The notes beneath the pieces are model-generated. The model was not told the origin of the DNA and ran no database searches. It saw only the letters and a program-made list of their open reading frames with translations. This document shows, in pieces, positions 7,385 through 15,400 of a stretch of 25,099 bases of DNA (its first letter is position 1; every line of letters starts with the position of its first letter). Made by a program: the position numbers and the translations under genes. Source of the stretch: XYA12-FULL-58-9 sp001798605 (GTDB lineage Bacteria > Myxococcota > XYA12-FULL-58-9); the NCBI GenBank assembly GCA_036736205.1, contig DAINMX010000077.1, positions 1-25,099 on the forward strand, in the 5' to 3' direction.

Positions 7385-8286
7385 TGCCGCACCTCCACCC
7401 GCACTCGCACCCGGGCCATGGTTGCGGAGTCGAAGAACTCGAGCGCCGGCCCGCCATCCGCAGAATTCCTGTTGCCTCCATCGACCACATCTTCAAAGAC
7501 CGAGTCGCCAGTGCCAGGCTCGTCCCCTTCGGCTCGTTGCTGCCCTTCCTCCCGCAGGTGTGCGTCGGTGCTGTCCCGATCGCCATTCTCCGATTTTTTG
7601 CGGGTAGCAGCGAGACGAGCCACGGCTTTCTCTGTGTCGAGTTGTTGCTCGGGTCGCACCCCCTCACGAAGGTTGGCGATCTCCTCCTCCGAGGTTGTCT
7701 TCAGATTGATGTCGGAGTTGCCGATGTTGCCGCTCTCTCGTGCACCGAGCGTCTCTTGGGTTCCGTCGGCATCAACCTCAACCTCGCCCTCGATCACTGT
7801 GAGTTGGGAGGCACCATCAGCAGCGACGTCGAACACCAACTCTGTTCCGCGCACACCAGCGACGGCATTGGCGGTCTCCACCTGGTAGGTGGCATCGGGG
7901 TGCACCGCTTCGGTGACAAAGGCCCAGAGCTTGCCCACCAAGATTTTCAGCTTGGCCTTGCGTCGTTTGTCCTTCGGTTGAACGCTGTAACTGGCAATTT
8001 CGAATCTGCTGTTGCCCGCCAGAGCCAAAACGCTCTTGTCGCGCATCAACAGTCGGACGTTGCTCGCCTCTTGGGTCTCGATGATGTCCCCTTCCTCGAC
8101 ATAGTCGCCCCGGGCCAGGGCCATCATCGAGGCGTCGCTGCGCTGAACCGCGACCGCACCACTGAGAGCGACCACACGTCCCACCGGCTCGGCAGACAAT
8201 CCCGCGGATGCTGCTGCCTGGGCGGCAAGGAGGGCATTCGGCATAGCACAAACAAGCACCAAGATGGAAAGATTGCGGATTACCAT
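7381..8286 (-). CDS. Exported FecR-domain protein
   Basis: A 301-residue protein starting at ATG 8286 with a signal peptide (MVIRNLSILVLVCAMPNALLA; likely cleavage after about residue 22). Residues 36-175 form a FecR domain: EPVGRVVALSGAVAVQR, RGDYVEEGDIIET, NVRLLMRDKSVLALAG, then VAGVRGTELVF and LTVIEGEVEV. In iron-signalling systems FecR is an inner-membrane anti-sigma regulator. Here there is no sigma-binding N-terminal segment or TM anchor and no sigma factor nearby, so this belongs to the secreted stand-alone type whose role is unclear. The C-terminal 100 residues are acidic and low in hydrophobics. An in-frame ATG 24 codons upstream exists, but that reading lacks a signal peptide at its start. 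It overlaps the upstream gene by 7 bases (ATGGTAA). Confidence 0.85.
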   Translation of the reverse strand: MVIRNLSILVLVCAMPNALLAAQAAASAGLSAEPVGRVVALSGAVAVQRSDASMMALARGDYVEEGDIIETQEASNVRLLMRDKSVLALAGNSRFEIASYSVQPKDKRRKAKLKILVGKLWAFVTEAVHPDATYQVETANAVAGVRGTELVFDVAADGASQLTVIEGEVEVDADGTQETLGARESGNIGNSDINLKTTSEEEIANLREGVRPEQQLDTEKAVARLAATRKKSENGDRDSTDAHLREEGQQRAEGDEPGTGDSVFEDVVDGGNRNSADGGPALEFFDSATMARVRVRVEVRQ

Positions 8287-9569
8287 TGTGCCATCACTCC
8301 TAGCTGCATGAGCAGGCGATTGTAGTCGTACTCGTGGTTCGAAAGATTCTTCACCCAAACCACGGAGGCGAAGGCCGCCAGGTGCTCGTGCAGTACCCGA
8401 CTGCAGTGTAGCGAAGCGGTAAATCGGTTGTCCATCCTACTGTCCCCATCGGACATGCTCTCGGGGAATCGCCGCAGGGCATAGTTGACACCTAGGCGGG
8501 CTTGCCATGGCAAAGGTCGCCAGCGCAGGTGGACCCCCAATTCCAGGCCATATTCATCTTGGTTCTTGCCGTCGGTACTCGCTCCCTCAAAGGAAATCTG
8601 ACTGCTGACACCCAGTTGGCCTCTTTGCCAATCCAAGGAACCGCCCGCGGAATATCGCGTTCCATCCCGATCGTCGCGGTCCCCTTCAGGATTGAACGCA
8701 CCGTCTGAGATGCTGGCAAAGTCGCGATAACCGCCGCGACCGAAAACCGCCAGCTGCACGCTGTTCGTGGGATAACGCAGCTCAAAGTCACCAAATAGGT
8801 CACGCATGAACTGAGTCTGGAAAGAATCGATGGTGACTTCGTTGCCGGACACCTGGGCAGTCAAGATCACGGGTCCCAGAACCCTGCGCAAACGCGCCAA
8901 AGCCGCCGCCGATGCAACATCAAAGGTTGCAAAATCTTCCCGGTTGTTGAGATGTGGGGCGTACTTGAAAACGCCATTGACGGTGAGCTCCGTGTCGCCC
9001 CGCACCGGTACCAACGTCAGACCGCCCTGAGTCGCAAGGCGAACGCCGACGCCTTCCTCGCCGGCCAACGCGTCAGGTGCCACCGTGACGTTGGTATCCG
9101 TCTCGACGCCAACCTGCAGGTTCGCAGCATACCAATGGGTGGGCGTTTGGGTCCCTGCCTGAACAAGGAAATCTCGCAATCGGGTCGCCTCGCCAAGGTC
9201 CGGTGAGTGCACCATCATCGCATCGAGCTGCTCCCGCGCCGCCAGTCGCTCACCCTGGCGCACCAGGACATGAGCGCGCAGGACCCGGGCGTCGTCATTC
9301 TTTGGCTCAATGCCCATGAAGCTCTCGACATCATCATCAAATTGGTTGCTCCCCTGTTCGAGGGCGAGCCGCGCCAAATCGAAGGCGATCATCGGATCGT
9401 CGGGAACGAGCTTGATGGCAGCGCGCAGAAGCTCGAAAGCCCGCTCTATTTCGCCATCGAGCTCGTGATCGAGTGCGGCAGCATGCATGACCATCGGCGC
9501 GTCCAAGGGAACTTCCCACTCGGCATCTGCAGAAACCGCGAGGCAACAAAGAAGCACGGTCGGCAACAT
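8280..9569 (-). CDS. Outer-membrane protein: TPR region plus beta-barrel
   Basis: The 429-residue product begins with a short signal peptide (MLPTVLLCCLAVSADA). Residues about 25-135 are helical with TPR-like spacing (AFELLRAAIKLVPDDPMIAF, ARVLRAHVLVRQGERLAAR). From about 145 to the end, alternating-polarity beta strands rich in aromatic and Gly residues run to a terminal Trp (LLMQLGVMAQW), the usual signal for barrel insertion by BAM. TPR followed by barrel is the architecture of Slam proteins (surface lipoprotein export) and of PgaA-type polysaccharide exporters; the size, 429 against roughly 490 residues for Slam, is closer to Slam. Whether it exports anything is inference. It is the first gene of a coupled operon with a FecR protein and a lipoprotein. 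Confidence 0.75.
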   Translation of the reverse strand: MLPTVLLCCLAVSADAEWEVPLDAPMVMHAAALDHELDGEIERAFELLRAAIKLVPDDPMIAFDLARLALEQGSNQFDDDVESFMGIEPKNDDARVLRAHVLVRQGERLAAREQLDAMMVHSPDLGEATRLRDFLVQAGTQTPTHWYAANLQVGVETDTNVTVAPDALAGEEGVGVRLATQGGLTLVPVRGDTELTVNGVFKYAPHLNNREDFATFDVASAAALARLRRVLGPVILTAQVSGNEVTIDSFQTQFMRDLFGDFELRYPTNSVQLAVFGRGGYRDFASISDGAFNPEGDRDDRDGTRYSAGGSLDWQRGQLGVSSQISFEGASTDGKNQDEYGLELGVHLRWRPLPWQARLGVNYALRRFPESMSDGDSRMDNRFTASLHCSRVLHEHLAAFASVVWVKNLSNHEYDYNRLLMQLGVMAQW

Positions 9570-9816
9570 GACGTCACCATATCGAAAGGTGGCAAACTAG
9601 ACCACAGTCGAGGGTGCTTACCCGAAATGGGGGGTCCCCTGCCGTCCTGGTGATGCCGGTCTGCACAACAAGAGGCGGACTGTATCCCATCGGCAAGCTT
9701 CAATCTACGGAACGCATCCCGCAACGACCGCCTTGATGAAGCCAATCGCCACTGCTACGTTGCGGGCACGAGTGGGTGCTGTTCGCCGACCCGCGGGAAG
9801 TAGATGGAGGCGTGAA

Positions 9817-11259
9817 ATGGCAAGATCCGCGTTGTTGATCAACCGTCACCGTTGTGCTCTCCTCGTCTTCGGTTTCGTCTGGGCCGTGCCTTTCGTCGTA
9901 TCCGCACAGGTGCCGAGCGGTCCGCACGTCAGCTCCACCCGCCTGCCGATCAGCGTCTACTACCTTGGCTCGGCGACCGAAACGGTCGCCAACCGCGGCC
10001 TGGGGTACGCGGAGGCGGCGTGGGACGCCGAGATTACCAACATGGGCTTCCCCGAGCCGCTCGTGAGCCAAGAGGACGGCTCGACGGTGCCCGGGCTCCT
10101 CATCGTGCTCGATCCGAGTTCAAACACCAACCGCATCGAGGCCACCGCCGGACCGACCGGATCCAACGCCTGCGCCTCGAAGGTCGTCATCCCCACCACC
10201 AGTCCGAACAGCTTCTTCGAAATGTTCGTCTCCTACGGCCTGGCAGTCGCAGCCGAGAACGCCGCGAACTGTCACGAGAGCGCTTTCGCCTTCCAGCCGT
10301 CAGCGGTCGCCGTCACGGTCGTGCGCTGGCCGACCGAGAGTACCTTCATGCAAAAAGCGTTGCCCACCTTCCAAGCGCACCCGAACCTCGGCGTCAATTG
10401 CATGTTCACGGACCCCGATCGCTACTTCTACGGGGCCGGCTCGGCCCTGTTAATGCTCTTTCTCGACCAGGCCTACGGCCAGGGCGACGGCAGCCTGCTG
10501 GCCGACATCTGGCAGGCAGCGGCAGCTGACACGAGCCAAACCCCGAACTTCCTCACCGCCCTCACCTCGCCGTTGGCCGGAACGACACTGGACGACGCCT
10601 TTGTCGAGTTCGCGCGCTGGCGCTATTTCGTGGGTGCAAACGATGACGGTGAGCACTTCCTCCATGGCGGCGACTGGGGCGGCCGCGAGGTGACCTTGGA
10701 TTCGACCCGTTCTTGGGCAGAGTTGCCCATCCTCTTGGCGGTCCCGGCGGCGGATGTTGACGTGCTGGGAAGCGGGTACGTGGCGCTCAACCTTGCCGGT
10801 AGTGAGCCGGGTGCGGCGCTGGACGTGGCTTTCACTGGAGACGAAAGCGTACGCTGGCATGTCGATCTGCTGCTGGTCACGGCCGACAAGACGGCTCAGC
10901 TGAGCAGCGTGCTCGCGCCGCCTGCCACTACAGGAACGGTCAGCCTTCCTGGTGTTGGGGAGTTCGCGACCGCCGTCTTGGTTGTCAGCAACCTGGGCGA
11001 CGGCGAGCACGATCCCGACGTGCCCAGCTGCGACAGCGGCGCTGCGTTCCGCTACAGCTTCAGCCTCGCGCCACCCTCCGAGGCTGATAGCGACGGCAAG
11101 GCCGGCAGTGGTTGCACTACTGCGGCGTCGGCCGCGGGCGCACCCAGCCTGGCGGCGCTCATCGTCGGCCTGTGGCTCTCGCGATCGCTGCACCGCGGTC
11201 CCCGGCGACGACGTGTTTCTGCCGCCATGTTGAGGGCGGGCTGCCGTGACGACGGCTGA
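9817..11259 (+). CDS. Secreted protein with MYXO-CTERM-like C-terminal tail
   Basis: A 480-residue exported protein. ATG 9817 is chosen because a strong GGAGG (9806-9810) lies 6 bases upstream and the protein then starts with a signal peptide (RCALLVFGFVWAVPFVVSAQ). An in-frame ATG at 9733 would bury that signal. The ectodomain resembles the putative secreted zinc-protease family seen in myxobacteria: strand LLIVLDP, then YFYGAGSALLMLFLDQAYG, LLADIWQAA, FVEFARWRYFVGANDDGEHF. However, no HExxH is present; the nearest His-Glu is CHESAF. The C-terminus has GSGCTT, the hydrophobic segment GAPSLAALIVGLWL and an Arg cluster, like MYXO-CTERM anchors, so the protein is probably processed or anchored at the surface. 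The last 101 bases overlap the convergent AraC ORF. Family placement is moderate; export is near certain. Confidence 0.75.
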   Translation: MARSALLINRHRCALLVFGFVWAVPFVVSAQVPSGPHVSSTRLPISVYYLGSATETVANRGLGYAEAAWDAEITNMGFPEPLVSQEDGSTVPGLLIVLDPSSNTNRIEATAGPTGSNACASKVVIPTTSPNSFFEMFVSYGLAVAAENAANCHESAFAFQPSAVAVTVVRWPTESTFMQKALPTFQAHPNLGVNCMFTDPDRYFYGAGSALLMLFLDQAYGQGDGSLLADIWQAAAADTSQTPNFLTALTSPLAGTTLDDAFVEFARWRYFVGANDDGEHFLHGGDWGGREVTLDSTRSWAELPILLAVPAADVDVLGSGYVALNLAGSEPGAALDVAFTGDESVRWHVDLLLVTADKTAQLSSVLAPPATTGTVSLPGVGEFATAVLVVSNLGDGEHDPDVPSCDSGAAFRYSFSLAPPSEADSDGKAGSGCTTAASAAGAPSLAALIVGLWLSRSLHRGPRRRRVSAAMLRAGCRDDG

Positions 11260-11626
11260 AGGCCTCGGAGAAACGACTGACCGATCCGAAACCGACCTCG
11301 GACGCGATCGCGGTGATGGAGAGGTCCGAGGCTCGCAAGAGTTGCTCGCCTTTGTCCAGACGCAAGCTCGTGAGGTAGGCGTGGGGCGGCACACCGTATT
11401 GCTTCTTGAATGCGCGCAGGAACTGGAACCGGCTCACCCCGGCTTGACGGGCTAGAGACGCCAGTGAGTGCTCGGCACAGAGGTCCACCTGCATCCGCTC
11501 AGCGGCACTCGCCAGCGGCCACGATTCCGAGACCGCGACCGGCGGCAACGTGATGCAGGTCGGTTTTGGTCCTGGCACCATTCTCGCAGACCACCTCGGC
11601 TCCCTGGGCAATCTCACAGTCGCCAC
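11159..11626 (-). CDS. AraC-family DNA-binding domain, N-terminally truncated
   Basis: Residues about 45-140 form a good AraC/XylS DNA-binding domain with both helix-turn-helices: SLASLARQAGVSRFQFLRAF and LSITAIASEVGFGSVSRFSE, the latter ending with FSRRHGSPPSTWR. AraC regulators are usually 250-300 residues with an N-terminal sensor domain; here only about 44 unassignable residues precede the HTH region. The listed start is GTG 11626. Upstream the frame closes soon, and no sensor-like sequence appears in any frame up to the TetR gene. Either this is a stand-alone domain like SoxS/MarA (about 107-130 residues) or a truncated gene. The 3' end overlaps the MYXO-CTERM-like gene tail to tail by 101 bases. 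Confidence 0.65.
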   Translation of the reverse strand: MATVRLPREPRWSARMVPGPKPTCITLPPVAVSESWPLASAAERMQVDLCAEHSLASLARQAGVSRFQFLRAFKKQYGVPPHAYLTSLRLDKGEQLLRASDLSITAIASEVGFGSVSRFSEAFSRRHGSPPSTWRQKHVVAGDRGAAIARATGRR

Positions 11627-11775
11627 GGATGGAACGCTGCGAGTGAGCCTGCCCGCATATGCGGCTGCGGTGCTCGCACCCCGACAATGATCTCCTCATT
11701 GACACCTCTGTGCTGATTTTGTACGCCTGGGCGCCCGGTCAACCTGCCGCGGTACTCTCTGGTTGGGAGAACAAC

Positions 11776-12387
11776 TTGAAGGCGAGAGAGAAGATACTCG
11801 AGTCCGCAGACACCCTGTTCGGCAAATATGGGTTTGATGCAACGACCACGCGGGAGATTGCTGAGCACTCCTCCGTAAACAAGGCTCTCATCCACTACCA
11901 CTTCAAGACCAAGGACGCCCTGCTTGAATCGGTGCTCGACCGCTACTACGCCAAGCTTGCTGTCACCTTTGCCGCAGCCGCCGGTCATGGCGGATCTTTG
12001 ACGGAAAAGATGGCGCGGCTCATCGACACCTACGTTGATTTCCTCGTCGATAACCGCAACTTCTGCCGCATCATCCAAAGGGAAGCCTCGGGCGGTAAGC
12101 ACGTCGATTTGGTTCGCCAGCGCACTCTTCCCTTTTTCCAGATGGGCCTGCAGTGGGTGAATCAGGCCTTTCCCGAGTCCGCCAAAGGTGATCTTGCCGC
12201 AACTCATTTGCTGATTAGCTTCTATGGAATGATCATCACCTACTTCACTTACAGTGGCGTCCTCGAACAGCTGCTGGGGGAAGATCCCTTCACCCCTGAG
12301 AACCTCACCGCTCGCAAAAAGCACCTCCGACGCATGCTGATCATGATTGTCGCTGAGCTCGACACCCACGCAAGTCACCACGAGTGA
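11776..12387 (+). CDS. TetR-family transcriptional regulator (TTG start)
   Basis: A 203-residue regulator. The N-terminal HTH is typical of TetR: AREKILESADTLFGKYGFDA, TTREIAEHSSVNKALIHYHF, KTKDALLESVLDRYY. The rest is the helical ligand-binding and dimer domain. I start it at TTG 11776 because GGGAGA (11765-11770) sits 5 bases upstream and the protein then begins exactly where TetR proteins usually do. The in-frame ATG at 11659 would add 39 unrelated residues. It converges on the giant activase gene and diverges from the AraC fragment. Members of this kind often control neighbouring acyl-CoA or efflux genes, but no target is visible. Confidence 0.85.
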   Translation: MKAREKILESADTLFGKYGFDATTTREIAEHSSVNKALIHYHFKTKDALLESVLDRYYAKLAVTFAAAAGHGGSLTEKMARLIDTYVDFLVDNRNFCRIIQREASGGKHVDLVRQRTLPFFQMGLQWVNQAFPESAKGDLAATHLLISFYGMIITYFTYSGVLEQLLGEDPFTPENLTARKKHLRRMLIMIVAELDTHASHHE

Positions 12388-12394
12388 CCGACAA

Positions 12395-12436
12395 ATGCGT
12401 TTGGCGACTTGGAACGTCAACTCCGTCCGACCACGC
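12395..12436 (+). pseudogene. 5' remnant of an exonuclease III (xth) gene
   Basis: Seven bases after the TetR stop, ATG 12395 begins MRLATWNVNSVRPR, which matches the highly conserved first residues of exodeoxyribonuclease III (family: MRIATWNVNSVRAR), the AP-endonuclease/exonuclease of base-excision repair, normally about 260 residues. The Asn in WNVN is the conserved metal-site Asn. After codon 14 the frame turns into Arg-rich sequence that no longer resembles the family (the expected LQETK motif is absent) and runs into the 3' end of the activase gene. It looks like a deletion junction that removed the rest of xth. The spacing suggests that a TetR-xth gene pair once stood here. Confidence 0.55.
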
Positions 12437-12457
12437 CGCCGTCGTCTTCGAGATCCG

Positions 12458-15400
12458 CTAGCGGCGCGGCTGTGCACAACCCGAGCCGCAGGTGGCACAA
12501 TTGTCGACGTGAATCTCGGCACTCGAGGGGCCGTGGTGCCACAGAATCGGCGAGACAACTGCGTCATCGCGTTCTGACGGGAGAACTGCGCGGTCCGGCT
12601 CGAATCGCAAGACGTTGTGCGCAAACACCTCCATGCGGGCAATGATGTTCGGCGGATACCGTTGGCCATCGTTCTCGAGGGCGATGACCGGGTAACCGCG
12701 GGACTTGGCCCACGGCGCATAGACTCCCTCAGCGAGTCGGCCGATCAAGCAGCCGAACGGCGCGATGATTGCGACACCGGAGAAGCCCTCCTTCATCGCT
12801 GCGGCCGCAACCGCTGGAGAGATCGTCGCCTCACTCTCGATATCGGGCGTTACGAAGACATTCTTGCTTTCGTCGATGATGCGATCGATGTCGGTCGGCA
12901 CCTCGACACACAAACCCGTGCTGGCAAACAAGAGAGCGATCTTGTGCTCGACAGACCCCTTCCACAGCTCCTCGACGTAAAACCAAGCCTCTTCCAACAA
13001 CCCACCTTCACGCACCCACTTCAACATGCCGTCGCGTTTGCGGCGGTCGCGCATCAGGTAGTGTCGGGCGTAGTCGGTGTAACTCAGCCACTCTGTCGTG
13101 CCAGACACCTTGGGATAGACGCCTTTGGAAATCAGGAACTCGACGATCTCCTCGACAGAAAAGTCATCGCGGCGGACATAAATCTCACCCACGATCAGAA
13201 CCTTCTTCACATCCTCCAGGGTCCGCCATCTGGGAATCGCCGCAAGCTCAGCGGTTGCCTTGGCGAGCTCAGCCATGAGGGCCTTGGCACTCAACCCGAG
13301 TGCGCGCCGAACCCGCGCCCAAACCCGCGCGTGTGTCGCCAATCCTGCCTCAACGTCCTTTGCCAAAAGCTTGATGCCCACGCGTGCGTCGGTGAAGAAG
13401 TCCCCGAGTACGAGCGCACGCCAAACGTCTCGCGTGAACATCGGGCCCATCTCTCGATAGGAATTCTCCGCGCCGCAAACCAATTGGGTTATGTTCTTCC
13501 AACCCATTTCATCGAACAGCCGTTCGTACAAGACGTGATACTGACCGGTCCGACATGGCCCCAGGGTTGACGGGACAAAAACCACGAAAATCTCATCGGC
13601 TCGATTGGGTGGATGCTCAGCAAAGAACTTCAAGATCGATCCGAGCACCAGAAGCGACGGTATACATTCCTTGCCGGAGGCAACGGTGCGGGCGAGCTGG
13701 GTGCTGTGAACATCTGGCAGCGGCAGATGCACAGAACGGATCCCCTGCTTGGTCGCCGCGGTTTGCACCGCCTCCACCGAGTACTGCCCCATCGATGGCC
13801 AAACCAACGTCACCCGCGGATCGCGAATATCAATGCGCTCCCCTGTCAAGTTGTCGACGACGTCACAAAACTCTTTCTTGGCGACAATGTCATAGCGCCG
13901 TTGAAATGGCTTCTCTTTGATTGGTTTGACGTGACGTCGGTAGCTCTCGACAATGTCCAAAAATGCCTCGACGCGAGTGTCGAGACCCGCATCAGCGGTA
14001 TGAGAGTCGATCTCCAACACCAGATACGGCTTCTGCCCCATCATCCAGCGCACGTAGTGCAACAGGAAGGAATCGGGCGCGCAGGAGAAGTTGGAGATCC
14101 AGGTGAGATAGAGATTGGGGATCTCCTTGACACGATTGACCGCCTTCATGTCCTGCTGGCCGTAGTACCAATAGTTGTTAGAGAAGATCTCAGACTCCGG
14201 GTCATAGATCATATCGAATGGCACCACGGTCACGCCTTGACTCGTGATCTTGCGGGGTATGCCCATGTTGGCGTCGCGGGTGAACGCATTGTAGGGACGC
14301 CCGAGAAGCGCCACATAGAGAGTGTCGGGGTTGGCACGGATCTCGGCGAGCACCTCTTGGCCTTTCTTGCGATAGGCACGCAGAAACTCTTGATAAGCAG
14401 CGACGCCAAGACCGTAGGCGCGAGCTCCCTCCCCGCGCGTGAAACCGAGCTGCAGAGCGAGCTCCTCGAACGCCGGACGACTCGCATCCCAGCCATGGTT
14501 GAAAGAAACCAACGGCCGCAGAATCTTCGCGTCGTCGAGACCAAAAGCCTGACGAATCAGAAACGGCAGACCTTGGGTCAAGGGACAGACGCAGGCGTGA
14601 ACAGGTGCCTCTTCCTCCGACGGCATGTCGCGGAAATGCGGTAGGAACAGATAGTCAACCCCACGGTCGAGCAGATCCTGCACGGCACCGTGAGCGATTT
14701 CCACCGGGAAACAGTAATTGCTTTCCTGTCGTGCGATACCCTCCGCAGAGACCTTCTCAGAGAGCACCGTCCGTACGCCCAGGGCGTGAAAGTACCAACT
14801 GTACAACGGCCACAACGAATGCACCGAAAAAGCGACGGGCACCCCGACGACCTTGTCTGTGCGGACTGTGAGCGATCCCGGTTTGGGCGCGTGCTCTTCG
14901 AACATCATCTGTGTACGCACCACCGTCAAATCCCGAATCGAGTCGTCGTTGGTAGCGCGCTTCTTGCGCATGTTGGTGTACAGCGAACAGCGGCCACCGA
15001 ATGGATAGCGATGCCCACCGACGTTGAGGCGGCGGATGTTGCAGCTGTTGTCACACGCCTTGCAGGTGAAGCTCTTTCCGTAGGTGATCTCTTCGCCGAG
15101 TAATGTCGCAATGCTCCAACTGCCAGCCTTCAGCAAACCATCGTCGAGTTTCTGCACCGCTAGTCGGGCGACGCCAAAGCATCCCATCAACTCAGGATCG
15201 GGCGGTACCGTGATTGTTTTCCCTGTCATGTGAGCGAAGGCCAACGGCACAGCCTCATTTTTCGCTACGCCGCCTTGCAAGACGATATGCTCACCAATTT
15301 TGCGATTGCCGACCACGCGATTGAGGTAATTGGCAACAATAGAGAACACGAGCCCCGCAACGATGTCCTCTTGACGGGCCCCCTGGGTGATGGCTTTGCG

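Noticed and set aside
7150..8325. Plus-strand 391-residue open frame
   Set aside because: It is antisense to the FecR and lipoprotein genes, which have signal peptides, coupled starts and domain matches.
12395..12577. Functional exonuclease III gene
   Set aside because: Only the first 14 codons match; later motifs (LQETK and the catalytic Asp/His region) are absent.
11614..12720. Minus-strand 368-residue open frame
   Set aside because: It lies opposite a clear TetR gene, and its sequence has no domain-like content. It is the antisense shadow of that gene.
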